From Cristatella mucedo (lineage: Eukaryota > Bryozoa > Phylactolaemata > Cristatellidae): a stretch of 64,000 nt of DNA. Position numbers and translations under genes: made by a program. Below are positions 11,220 to 22,500 of this stretch, piece after piece; within the stretch, counting starts at the first letter, position 1; each line of letters begins with the position of its first letter. The notes beneath the pieces are model-generated. The model saw only the letters and a list, made by a program, of their open reading frames with translations, was not told the origin of the DNA and made no database searches. The stretch is taken from contig WPIO01000049.1 of assembly GCA_009760855.2 (NCBI GenBank), positions 372,001 through 436,000 of the forward strand. Reading direction: 5' to 3'.

Positions 11220-12560
11220 GGAAATGCCGACATGGAGTCTCTCCGCTAGCTCTGCTGAATATTTCCGTAGCTTTTGATACTACTGATTATCAATTCCTTC
11301 TTGAGTATACGTTGTCTCCCCTGACATCGCTGGCACTGCATCGCATTTTTCCACGCCATATCTTTGTGGAAATTTTTCAGAGCACTACTGTCAAAGGGCA
11401 GCAATCAATCGAGGAGCCGTTTTGTTTAAGTTGGTCGCTAGAAATCTGTGCTTTGTTCACTTCTTTTTGCAGTGCATAATCTCCCTCTTGCAGATAAAAT
11501 CACTGAGCGCAAAGTAAGACTTTGGTTGTATGACAATGACTCCCAGCAGTACTGGTGCTTTAACCTTTCCCTACCATACGCCGCGGCGAACTGCTCAAAC
11601 TCCCATAGCAAAACCCCTCAACCACTCTACGTATTGCAGACATTCGCATTTGTATAGTTGTAAACTCTCTCGAATTTAGTGCTCTTAAAACCAGCCTACC
11701 AGTCACGGGCAAAGCTAGTGCTACTCACAAATTGGAAAACCGTCCTCTCAAAATAAGCTCGGGCCAGCATATCTTCTGTGGCATCTGCACTTGATATGGG
11801 TGTTCTATTCCAAAGTGACCTTTAAATAGACGACTTCATTAGCTCCCAGCCAAGTCTGCATACTTCCAGCTACATAACAACGCAAAGATCCGTGCTTGCT
11901 CAGGTAGAGAGACTACAGCCGAGCTGGCCCATGCATTTTTTTATTTCCTTTCTTTACTTCTGAATCTCACTCGTAGGTCTTCCGGCCTCTGCAATAAAGA
12001 CGCTTTGTTGGTGCAAAGCTCAGCTAGTCTTGCCTGTCGTGACCGCCGCAGTTCCCACATTCCACAAATTCTCTCCTACCGGCACTGGTTTCCCATCAAG
12101 TAAAGGATAGACTTCACGGTTATGTCGCTCACTTTTAGGCCCCGCCATCCTCTTGTTCCGCCATACCTACACGAACTACTAATAAATAAGGCTAGGTAGG
12201 CGTCGTACCACCACCACCACTCCCCCCCCCGCTCTTCTGGCTCAAGTCTTGCAGCTGCGCCTCTAACCTCAAATCCTCCAGAGACCGTGCCGTTACTTTG
12301 TGTGCTTCTAAAACCAGAGCCTCGGTTCCGACTGAGTTTAAAAATCCTCCAACTTGGCGAAATTTCAATTTAAAAATAAGCTAACTACCCACCAGTTCCT
12401 CGCAGCATTTTCTCCACCCGTGCGAATTGTCCTGAGTGTGCCTATGTATGCTGACACCGTGCATGCTTTCACTAACACATTGACGCGCGCATCGTATAAT
12501 TTTTTAATAATCTTGTTATTATCATTATTATCGTCATTGTTAATTGTCGGAAGTGCTCGG
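11220..12560 (+). mobile_element. L2-type LINE, highly decayed
   Basis: Pieces of the L2 protein are recognisable in shifting frames: an AFDTTDYQ equivalent of the AFDTIDHQ motif near 11265-11300, LPLADKITE and the YDND remnant of YADD near 11480-11540, and a CSSASQLVQ-like segment near 11990. Further on come the TFRPRHPLVPPYLH-like segment near 12140-12175 and the CCAGAGACCGTGCC (FGDRA) segment near 12280. A tail with ATTATTATC ends near 12540. Many stops and indels mark an old copy. Confidence 0.65.
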
Positions 12561-13600
12561 TTGCGTAATGCATCGCAAAAAAGTGTACTTCAAAAGGCAA
12601 AATGGACTGAAAGAGCACCGTCAGAGCAGCTGGCCAGAGGATCTTCCGCAGGGAAAATGGATGTGCCACATCTAAGATTTGCCAAGTAGAGGCATTTGCT
12701 ACCTGTGCTATGTTCAGTTTATCGCTCCCACTTTTCGACTTAACAATGCTCATAGATGCCATGTGTAGTCAGGGTAGAAGTTGGACTGACCACCGTGTAT
12801 TTCGGCTGCTGCTGCACATCTGCCTTCCAAGCAACGCTAGCCAGTGATATGTTATGACTTTTCCGATGTCTAGCCTCTTGCCATTTCTCAGCGCAAATAC
12901 TTACCAACATCCTTATGTTTTGCAAAAACACCAAGTTGTCGCAGTTGGCGGCCGCCTTATATTCATTTTAACTTTTACACACGAACAGTACAACGTGGGA
13001 CTTGGCTCGAAATGCTTCGCAAAACTACAGCTCACGTAACGGTGCTATAATCGACAGCTAGAAGTCACCGACTGCTGGCGAAACCAGTTGCTCGACGCGC
13101 AGATAGCGGCATTAGATGCAGCTTAAATGACAGCGGCAGAATTTCGACAGCAATCAATCTCACCGCTCAACCCCTATAATAAGCTGCGCCACTTAGTCCG
13201 TCGCAGTCGCTGATGTCGCGTTTTCATTGAATTACCCGTGATATATTTACAGCGCTATTACGACGATACAGCAATGGCTAGTGTTAAAAAAAGAGAGATA
13301 ACTTTCTAATTTACTCGTTTGCATGTGCGATGTGCAACGTGCACTCTCGTAGTTGAAAATGAACATGAAAATGCTACAAATTGACCGGACTAAGAACTTT
13401 AAAGTTTTTTTTTCAATGGCTGGCCATGCATTCGAGCAGCTACAGCTCTCTGCTGCACTACGAGCCGTAGTGTCGCTGTCGCCCGACGGGCGACCTGACT
13501 TGGAGCTTGCGGCGCTTCTCAGCTTCCGCCTGGACCGGCTGCATTGGCGCGTTGAAAAGCTGCCAGGATGAGCACCGACAGGAAGTCGTGCTGCACCTGC
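12561..13600. other. No recognisable gene
   Basis: Short overlapping frames on both strands (for example 12854-13039 and 13353-13571) have no recognisable similarity. No strong repeat was identified. Confidence 0.35.
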
Positions 13601-13601
13601 C

Positions 13602-13790
13602 TTAATAATGTTAATAATAATAATGTACTTGATAAAGCGCCCTCAGAGAACTTAATCTCTCTCTAGGCGCTTTACATTTGCTGCAAAGTGAAATGCAATT
13701 GAATGGTGAGTAAAATGATGCTTGAAAAACAAATAAAACGAATAATATGGTTAGAGGTGACGTGCACAGGGTCAGCGTGCCTTTGCTAAG
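13602..13790 (-). mobile_element. L2 LINE 3' tail (copy 7)
   Basis: On the minus strand the GTCAGCGTGC/CACGTCACCTCTAACCAT 3' UTR is followed by TTGCAGCAAATGTAAAGCGC, the well-preserved stem-loop CTAGAGAGAGATTAAGTTCT, and CTGAGGGCGCTTTATCAAGT with an ATT tail. It is close to the family consensus. Confidence 0.8.
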
Positions 13791-13809
13791 CAACCTTGGC
13801 TGCCACGCA

Positions 13810-13918
13810 TGCGTATCTAGAGCGTCTCTGGCTTTGAGTGCGCTTTCGAAAACAACTCACTCTCCAGAGTAACACCCACTTAGTCTTGTGGCTTTGTGGA
13901 GTTACAGACAGGAAGAGA
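13810..13918 (+). repeat. Interspersed repeat X fragment, copy 4
   Basis: Visible pieces are GGCTTTGAGTGCGCTTTCG, AGAGTAACACCCACTTAGTC and GGCTTTGTGGAGTTACAGAC, all diagnostic of family X. The (AC)n microsatellite begins right at its 3' end. Confidence 0.55.
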
Positions 13919-13923
13919 CACGT

Positions 13924-13957
13924 GCGCGCGCGCACACACACACACACACAAACACAT

Positions 13958-14023
<66 letters not shown>

Positions 14024-14029
14024 ACAAGC

Positions 14030-14076
<47 letters not shown>

Positions 14077-14100
14077 CACACACACACGCGCGCACACATA
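13924..14100 (+). repeat. (AC)n microsatellite
   Basis: About 175 bp of nearly pure AC with GCGC ends and a few GTGC interruptions. The His/Thr and Cys/Val frames over it are artefacts of the repeat. Confidence 0.95.
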
Positions 14101-16180
14101 CAGAAAGAATCTGTGCGTTGTTATTCACGGGTGCATACTATATAGATAATATAGATCAAAAGATGGTCAGCGCCTTTACACGTTCCACGCACTCTAATTC
14201 GCTATCCGGCACTGAAAATGAGAACTCGGGAATCGGTAGGTCTGGCAGGCGCCAGCTAGGTCAGCGGACATCCAGGCCTGTCTTTGAAATCAAAGTTGGA
14301 GTTGTCCATGACTTTTCACGGTTTGCAAGCTAATTTCCATCTATAACCTGCGGCTCTACCCTGCCACAGTGAACCGGCCAGTTTTTGCAGCTACGATCTG
14401 GGAATAGAGAAATTTGCGAGCGGAACCTATCGCAAGCAACAAAAGGAACAAATCCGAATAAGGGCCCGCTGGCAGCCCGTCATTACCTACGCTCAAGGAT
14501 TTGAACCCGGTCTCGTGCCCGTGGGTTGTAAGAGATCGCAGGTTCGCGATTGTGTCCTGTAGTACTATTTCCTGCTGTAAGTGCTCATGAAAAGTGGAGC
14601 ACGTCCGCAACAAGTCCACGGCTATGTATTTCCGCCCAACAGCATCATGGCCAAGCTCTCCACTCGGTAGGTTATCGCTCTCTCCCAAAAGCCTGCTACC
14701 TCGCTCGTTATATACTTAGTCCTCAACCAAGTATCCAGTAATAGATGCACATAAAAGAAAATTCGCCCAAATCAAAGAGTCGTAATTCCGAAGCTCGGCC
14801 ACAAGTAGACGCTAGATGCCAACAAATGGTCAAAGTAAAAACCACAAGCCGCACGTCCACTTGTCTTTTTTGCATATAGCCTGAAATATTAATGTGTTTA
14901 TTGCATTGCGTTCATTTTTGTAGTGATCCAATTACCTGATTATCTGCTGTCACTATAAAAAATTTGATGCACCAATCCAGATCGCGCGTTTGATCAATGT
15001 ACACAGGCTGGCAGCAACGTTTCATTTTTCGAACGATCGAGCTGCCGGAATTACGAAGCACTAAGCATTCCAAAAGAAAACCACTTGTAATGCAGACATG
15101 TTTTGCACTCCAAAGAGATTAAAGATGTGCGACCCTCTTTATCGGAGCTCAAAACTCACGGCCTGCGAAACAATAGGTGGCTTCGAGCTTTAACTTAAAG
15201 TCCAGTTTGGAGAGCTGCGGTAGCAGATCTTCTTGTAGACTGCCACTTATCGAGAGAACCCCACAACAAATTGTTGGTTTTCTCATGCCTTAATACGAAA
15301 CACTTCACGGTTCCCAAAACGATGCCTTTCAAAAGAAAAAGAAAATTCCCCGATAAATGCTAAAGCTATTCTTCACTGATAACCAAAGACTTCTATATGC
15401 TTTGCTCCCGTCGAAAGGCCACGCCTTCCGCGATGCGTGAAATAGCGCCCTAGCCAACAGGTCATCTGAGCTATCTGGCAAGAGGGCCTCGATTTTTGAC
15501 CCGCTTATCTTAGTCTGGCGAGCCACTTTGCTTCAGGTTGTTCAGAAGGAATTTCAAAACCTCCCCCCCCCCCAGAAGATGATGGTTGGCGATCCTGGTT
15601 GAACTACCTGGCTCAGCGTCCGAGTTTTGTTTCAGAATTATGTGAGATCTTGCTATTCTCTTGATTGGCTTCTTGATTTCTATTAAAGCAGTCACTCTAG
15701 GTTGGATTGTTTTAGTGAACTGAGATGCGAAAGAAAGTTTAGATCAAATAAAATTGTTGCTTATTGTAACCGTCATCGTGAGCATTCTTCGCAAATATGA
15801 CATGCACTACTAGCTAGTTAAAACCACTTTTTATTGCGGTATTTTCCTTTCAAATGCCGTATTCATGTGTGCATCATCATCACTTCTCCACAGCATTGAC
15901 AGCTGCAGGCAAGTTTTGAGTGGAGCGCTGCACGTGGCGGGCCGGCTGGTCCAAGGTACTGGAGTGGCGATCGAACCGGTGTTTAACCGGAAGACGTCCA
16001 TCCGCTGATCGATGTCTGAAATAATTGCACGCTACATCATCGACGATTAGTGCACAAGCAGGGGCAGAGGTAAGGAAAGAATATAATCATGATAAGACGT
16101 GCCATACACGATAATAATAAGAATAAACATCCTCATAATAATGTCGTATACGTATAACAAAAATTTCCATCCGGGCGCTT
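14101..16180. other. No gene; possible tRNA-like SINE head at 14496-14570 (-)
   Basis: Read on the minus strand, 14496-14570 ends in CGGGTTCAAATCC, a good B-box, preceded by a diverged A-box region, so an old SINE head is possible. A C10 run lies near 15563. Nothing else is recognisable. Confidence 0.35.
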
Positions 16181-16560
16181 CAAAAAAAGCCACAAGAGAA
16201 ACAATAACCGAGGATTAAAATGAAATGCAAGGTATCGCTCTTCAAAAAGCGTGCAGGCGTACACAGTTGACATGCTTTAAACCAGCATGCACACGTAGAC
16301 GCGAAGGCAATCAGTGCCATTGGCTTTTGGGGCCCCTGGTTACCAACGTGCACTGAATCATGCGCAGACAAGCGCGCGAAGCACGAAGGAACAAATCAGA
16401 TAAGTTTGCTGGGCAGAATTTAGGCGGAACAGACGGCTCTTTAGCTGCGACTTAAAGGACGCAAAGTCAAAGCAAGTGGTGGTTGAAGGTGGAAGCGAGT
16501 TCCAGACTTTCGAGCAAATGAAGAGAAGGATTGGCCCCCAAAAGATTACAAGTATAAGAG
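16181..16560 (-). mobile_element. Possible diverged LINE 3' region
   Basis: The AAGCGAGTTCCAGACTTTCG segment near 16494 resembles the complement of the L2 NSLP-encoding region seen at 4497-4520. The GCATGC-bearing stretch nearer the 3' side also recalls the L2 3' UTR. The match is weak. Confidence 0.25.
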
Positions 16561-16917
16561 CTCAGCAATAAAAACAGGAAGTCACTTTACAGGGAAAGTC
16601 AAAATTGACATAGGATGCTGGTTATCGTAACAATAAATTACCTTGACATGGTTGGATTGTGAGGTGCCGTATCCTAACAAAGTTCTTCCACGGCGGAGCT
16701 CAAGTTTGCACCTTACGTATTTTAGTCGAGTAAAGAACAGGACACCTTTTTGGAGGACATGAATCGAACCCGTGCACTCTTGATGTGCGTAGCAGTATTT
16801 TAAGAAAAACGAGTGCTACAAATTCGGTCACACACGACCGGATGACATATGCCGCGCTGCAGGACTCATCGACAAAAATAAATCCACGATTCCCCTAAAA
16901 ATCAATCTTTAAATATG

Positions 16918-16918
<1 letters not shown>

Positions 16919-16978
<60 letters not shown>
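16919..16978. repeat. (AT)n microsatellite
   Basis: Sixty bases of uninterrupted TA repeat. Confidence 0.95.
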
Positions 16979-16979
<1 letters not shown>

Positions 16980-17587
16980 ACAAAGAATCGGAGCCGTAGG
17001 AAGGTCGTGGAGGAGGATGCAGAGCTGAAGCCCCCCTGCCCCCTGCCCCTCCCCCGCCGCCTCAGATCTGGCTGAGAAGGAGGGGGCCGCTCTAGCACGA
17101 CCGCTGAGGCAGTCGCCCAGTCCACTACGACGAGAGCGTCGCTGCAGGCGCAGTTATAAGTCGCAGAGAAGCGCGAATTGGCTAACTGGCTTCCGAGGGG
17201 AAGTTATCGAATGGAAAAAGCGGCCGCAGAGATTCGTCAATGGGCGCGCCTTCAGCGAGCGGCTGCAATTCTTTTTCCCAACCGAACGACGTTAGCGCGC
17301 TTGTCGTTAAATGGTGCTAAAAGTGCTGCTAGCCAGAGCTGCTGCACTTCTTTAGCACGCACGCACGCATAGGGCTCGGTTTTCTAAGACGGGGTTACAC
17401 GTTTGGATGAGGGCAGAATTGTAGTTGTTTCTTGGTAGTTGACTCGAGAAGCAATTCTTTTTTTTCTACCCGTTCACTGGGCCCGCCCGCCGCCACCGAA
17501 CGGCGCAGACTCTCCCAACCGGAAGAAGTCCGTTCTTTTCAGATTCACGGGTCGTCGCCGGATTACGGACGGGGCGCCTTCATGCGG

Positions 17588-17690
<103 letters not shown>

Positions 17691-18819
17691 GCGAGGAGCG
17701 GCGAATCCTAGCGGGGCCAATGAGCCCCTACCCGCGATCGGCGCGCACAACTTGAGTCCGCTTTTCTACTTTAATGCCTGCTGCGGGCGGGCCGGCGGGC
17801 GGGGGATGGGCTAGTGGGCCGCTGAGGGTGAAGAGGTGGCAATTGGCAACCGGCGGTCGAACCTTGACCAAATAGGGGCATAGCAGCGGTGCTACGCCTC
17901 CAGGTCGACCCGAGGAAGATAGCCGAACTCGCGTCCGACTAGCCCCTACGCTACCGCACCGGCCCGTTTCAAGTCGCTTGGCGAAGGCTAACCGCCAGTC
18001 AAGCAGCGCGTGCGACGCTGGCCAGACCACTCCCGAGGACGACACGAGGCTGTGCTCCTTTTTTTATCTTTAGCGCTACGATATAGCTTACTCAATACGG
18101 GATTTTTTTTAGCCGCATGTTCATGCAGCATATAGATAAATACCTGTACGTACAGGTGCGAACAGTCGTACTGCTATCATTAATTATTACGACTATGCCC
18201 CCCGGCTGCAGGTTTAGCCACCGCGTTTTTTTTCTGACCGATGCACGCGGCGAAGCGCGTAGGCGTCCTGTCAAAATGAGGCTCAATGCCAATCGCGCCG
18301 AGCGACGACGAGGAGAACACTCGCCTTGCTCACTCCGCCCCGTTCCGAACCTCCTCTCACCCGCTTCCGCTGCCAGCCGGTTTTGAACAGCACCCACCTT
18401 CACCCGCCCGGCTGCTTCGAATGCGAACTTCATCATTTCACGAGGTGCTAGGAAAAACCCGAGAAATTCGGGGAGAACTCCAGCAGCGAGAGCAGGCGGC
18501 GGCGGCGGACCCGCGCGCGCGTCGCTCGCTCAAGTCGCGAGCCGCGGTGCCGAGCCCGGCAGCCACCCTCCGATTTCCACGAACGCCAGCCGACCGCCGG
18601 GCACGCCGGCACCCCGCGGCGCTCTGTTTCCGTCTCGCTGGACACTCCCGCTCTTCGCTCGCGCCGCAATCTTCTGCCCGGCGCCAGCTCTGAGTCGCCG
18701 GACGCCGACCGTCCCCCTCCCCCTCCCCCTTCATCGCCATTGAGAACCTTGCTAGCGGTCCCGCAGCGGGCCGATCGACGCACTGGCGCAGCGTCGTAGT
18801 AGACCCGGCGAGCGGGCGC

Positions 18820-18952
18820 GTCCGCGCGTCACGTGCCCAATTAGAGGCTCTCCCTCTCCACACCCCGCCCCCGACTGGTCAGTCGGATATCCGTTACGCG
18901 CACTGTCAGCTCAGGCTTCTTCGTTGCCGACTCGCGCGAGGCACTGGACGCT
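18820..18952 (+). promoter_or_regulatory. Candidate TATA-less core promoter of the ZAD-like gene
   Basis: Just upstream of exon 1 are a CACGTG E-box (GCGTCACGTGCCCAATT, near 18828-18844), a Sp1-type CCCCGCCCCC box near 18863-18872, and a TCAGTC initiator-like hexamer at 18879-18884. No TATA box is apparent. The 5' UTR from that point is short and has no upstream ATG that I see. Confidence 0.4.
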
Positions 18953-19595
18953 ATGGAAGTCGCGCGCGCGGCGCCGCCGCCCGCGGCCGTGCCGCGAAGC
19001 TGCCTCCTGTGCAGAGCCCATTTCGCGTGCGGCGCCGGCGAGGACGCGCGCGCCGGCGGACGCAGCGACATGGAGAGGCTGAGCGCCGTGATGGACGCCG
19101 CCGTCGTGCTGTCCGGAGGCCCGCAGTGGTGGGGCAGCAAGCTTCTTTGTCGCGACTGCGACTTGGCGCTGGACGAGATTAGTCGCGCGCTGAAGAATCG
19201 GCTGAACATCCGCCGCTGCTTCATGAAGAACGTCGCCATGCTGCACGAATGCGACGTATTCGCTCCCGCGCCGCCATTCGGCGAGCCCGTCGGCCTGCGT
19301 GCGGCATTCGACGGCGGCGGCCGCAGCGGCTGGCAGGATGACGATGACGATGGCGTCGTCAACGGGGCCGTCGTCAACGGGGAGGACGTCGTCGATCGAC
19401 CGCAGCGACCGCTCGCCCCCGACTTCAGTGCGGACGGCCCGGTGACGCGACGCCGCAGCAGCAGCCGCCGCCGCTCGCCGTCCGACCGCGACGACGACGA
19501 CGATGACGACGGCAGCGGCTGCTGGCCGAGGGTGGAGCTGCGGCAGCACGGGCGCCGCAGCCCGCGCCCCGCCGAGCTGACGCCGCTCGTCGGCG
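18953..19595 (+). CDS. Exon 1 of the ZAD-like gene (ZAD-like domain)
   Basis: Encodes residues 1-214 plus one base. An Ala/Pro-rich lead precedes SCLLCRAHF (C17, C20), then WWGSKLLCRDCDLALDEI (C66, C69) and a helix ending near the HECDVF segment. A Gly-rich linker, a D5 run, a basic RRRSSSRRRS patch (166-175) and a D8 run follow. The donor is CGGCG|GTGAGT. Codons are very GC-rich, and the 315- and 307-codon frames on the other strand are shadows of this exon. Confidence 0.8.
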
Positions 19596-22500
19596 GTGAG
19601 TGGCGTGAGCTGGCTGACGCCCGCGCGTGCGTGGGCCGTCGTCGTGCGTGGGCCGTCGTTGCTGCGCTGCTCCTCCGACGCCGCCGCGCTGCCGGCAGTT
19701 TCCGCCCGCGGCCGCGAACGTGCTGACGCCAGTGCGGCCGGCAAGCTCGAGCGGTGCTCGCGTGCTCTTTCGTTCGTCGGAGCTGCATCTCGGAGCGGGC
19801 GCTGGTTTTCGTCGTTCGGGCAGCACGTGCTCATTGGCTCCAGGGCGGCGGCCTTAGCGGCCTGGCCGATATTCTGGCTCGAGTGAGTTGAGTACCGTTG
19901 GATTGCTCTTTCGGCGCTCGTTTACAGAAAATGTCGGCGACTGCAATAGCAGCAGTGGCAGCAGCTCAGAGGAGACAGCAGCTGTGCCCTCGGCGTTTAG
20001 TGCTGTCCAAAAACAAGGTCACATCATTATGCCCCGCGACTCCCAAGGGCACCTGGAGGACCTCAAGGACGCGGAAAGCTGTGCGAATTATTCAGAAAGA
20101 CCGAGAGGCCTTGACCGTGGCCCTGCCGACCGATGCCAGGTAAGAATAGCTTCCTGCCACTAGCACCCAGCTGCCCCAGCCACACTGTGGGCAGCCCGAA
20201 AGGACGGTCGGTCGCAGATGCAACCGAATTTGCGAGGCTAGTTATTTTACGGCAACACGGAGCGAGCGCTGGCGATGTGGCAGGCAGTAGCAGCCTCCCA
20301 CCTCATTGCCCATTGCTCATCGCAAGCACTTGCACGTCGCATCCTGTGCATTCTTGACGGCTGGTCGTTTGCTTGTCTCTGCACCGCCAGTCCCACAGCA
20401 AGCGCAAGTCGACAGCAGACGACGGCATCCAGCTGAAAGCAAGTGCACAGCCAGGAGGGCCAAGGAAGCTGTCCAGACTAATGCGCACGCTGTCGAGCTC
20501 CCCCGCCGAAGGCTTTGCGCCGCCACCGCTGCCGCCATCGCCTTCAGCTTCCATGGCTGCGGCAGCAGCCACCGCCTCCGTGTCGGTGCAGCCGCTCCTC
20601 GAGGCGGCTGAGGAGCACAGGACCTGCATGCCGGCCACTGCTCAGCAGCAGCCGCACGGCAGCGCCAGCTCTGCTCTGAGGCGACTGTCCATGGTGCTGG
20701 GCGCCGGCCTGCCCCCGGCTTTCCAGGTGACGACGCGCAACGTCAAAGGGGCCCCGACGTCTTCGAGCCCCCTCGAAGCCGCCGGCGCGACAGCATGGGC
20801 GCCCGATAAGGCCGCAGCTGTGCGCAGCAGCAGCAGCAGCGGCTGTTCTGGATGGACTGCTGCTGCTGCTGCGCCAGGTCCCGCCCGAGCTCCAGCTGGC
20901 GAGTCGCGCTGCAAGATGACAGCAGCAGCAGCGGAGGCAGCGCTGATTGGCTTCGAGCTCTCGTCGGCAGCTGCTCGAAAGCTCATGGCTTCCGCGGGCA
21001 GCTGCTGCAAACTGCCCGTCACTTCACCGAACGCGATCGCTTCACCGAACACGGCTGGCCTTGTTGCATCGTCGTCGGATTCGCCCGAAGCCGAGAGCTC
21101 GAATGTGGCGCTGGACTCTCCGAGTTCAGCGGCCTGTGGCCGCTGCAGCCGGGCCAGCGACACGTGGGAAGGTGATTAGCGCGCTGGCGCCGCCTGCTTC
21201 TGCTCTTCCCTGTTATCTGTGCTCCAGTTTTGCCATCGGCTGACTTTGCTGCTGTTCGATCAGCCTCGTCGTCACGAAGTTTTCCTCGACTTGCTTGCTG
21301 ATCGACCGCCCGTCTTGTGTTCGCGTGTCTAATTTGATTTGCGTAATTCGTACAGCTCTCTCTCTTCCCCGCTCCTAAATTTCGTTCTTGGGCTTGCATG
21401 AGGGAGCAATGGAAAGTCAAGAGTCAAGACGCAATGTTTTTTTAACCGTTGTCGTTTGCATGTAGACGAGCCGGCCATGCGATATGCACTGCCCGAACCA
21501 GCAGTGCTTCGTCTTTGCATGGCATTACTACACTGCCATCTGTTTTGGTTTCCTTTGAAGCTGTCCGACCATTTATGGGAGTCCATTGAAGGCAGTTCGT
21601 TTACGAACTGTATTCGTTGCCTTCGAGCTAACTGCGATCTCATAGCTAGTAACTGGCTATATATACACCACCGAGCCATTGTATGAATCTAAGGCGATTG
21701 AACTGCCTGCCACAATTCTCGGGGACAAACGTCTGCATGACCGTGGCATCCTTTGGTATATAATCTCAAAACATTCCACCCTATTCAAACATTTTATCAT
21801 GTGAAATCTGAGTTTATGCTGTGACTTGGACTGCGAGTGCTTCGTGGGCTGCCTCGTTTGTCTTGCTCCTATGAGAAGCTAGGCCAGTTTGTTGCTTGGT
21901 GAACCTGCCCTTGACCTGATCGATAGAATACCCATTGCACCTCGGAGCTCAGCATTAGAGAAGTGCTCGTTCGAGCCACGACCTGCACCCGACAGGTTTG
22001 GTGGAAAAATGCAATCGACGTCTGCTAGGTATCTGTCTGACCGGCAAAGGTCGGGGCTGAAGGTCATCAGCTTGCAGCTGCTCCAGAAATCGATAAATTA
22101 TGGTTGCCAATTAGATCCAGTGGGGTGGTTACGTTTTTCTCTGCTTGTCCATGCGTCCATCAAAGTTTGCTGTTTCACTCGGTTATTGTCCCTGCTGCTG
22201 CTGCTTGCTGAAGAATGCCCTTTGCCCTTTCCGATGCACTTTGTCCTGCCAGTATGAGCTCGGCCTAGCCGACCGCCAAATCCGTGGGATGCGAGTGTTC
22301 GCATCCATCCATTTGCTGTTGAACTTTTGAGAACCTCGTCTTTGTTTTTCGCAAGCAGTAGCTGCAAAGCTATGTGTGCAAAAGCACGTAGGGCATTGCA
22401 GTGCCAACATAGTTCGTGGGGGCACCATGCCAGGGCACTGGTACGTCGAAAGCACGCTAAGATCACTTGCGAGCACGTTCGGGTCTCCTGGCTCAAAGCG

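Noticed and set aside
13786-14333. Histidine/threonine and cysteine/valine frames up to 145 codons
   Set aside because: They come from the (AC)n microsatellite.
16745-16825. tRNA-like block with GGGTTCGATTC on the minus strand
   Set aside because: Only the B-box is good. The A-box and stems could not be matched, so it is not listed as a feature.
18841-19834. Minus-strand frames of 315 and 307 codons opposite exon 1
   Set aside because: The region is very GC-rich, so stops are rare in all frames. The plus frame has the domain pattern and consistent splice phases, and the minus frames have neither.
19898-20143. Alternative reading of exon 2 from its internal ATG
   Set aside because: It would leave phase 2 at 20139 and meet a stop a few codons into exon 3, whereas the chosen frame joins in phase on both sides.
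20642-21163. Minus-strand 173-codon frame opposite exon 3
   Set aside because: Mirror of a Ser/Ala-rich, CAG/CTG-rich plus-strand exon; no start, splice or domain evidence.
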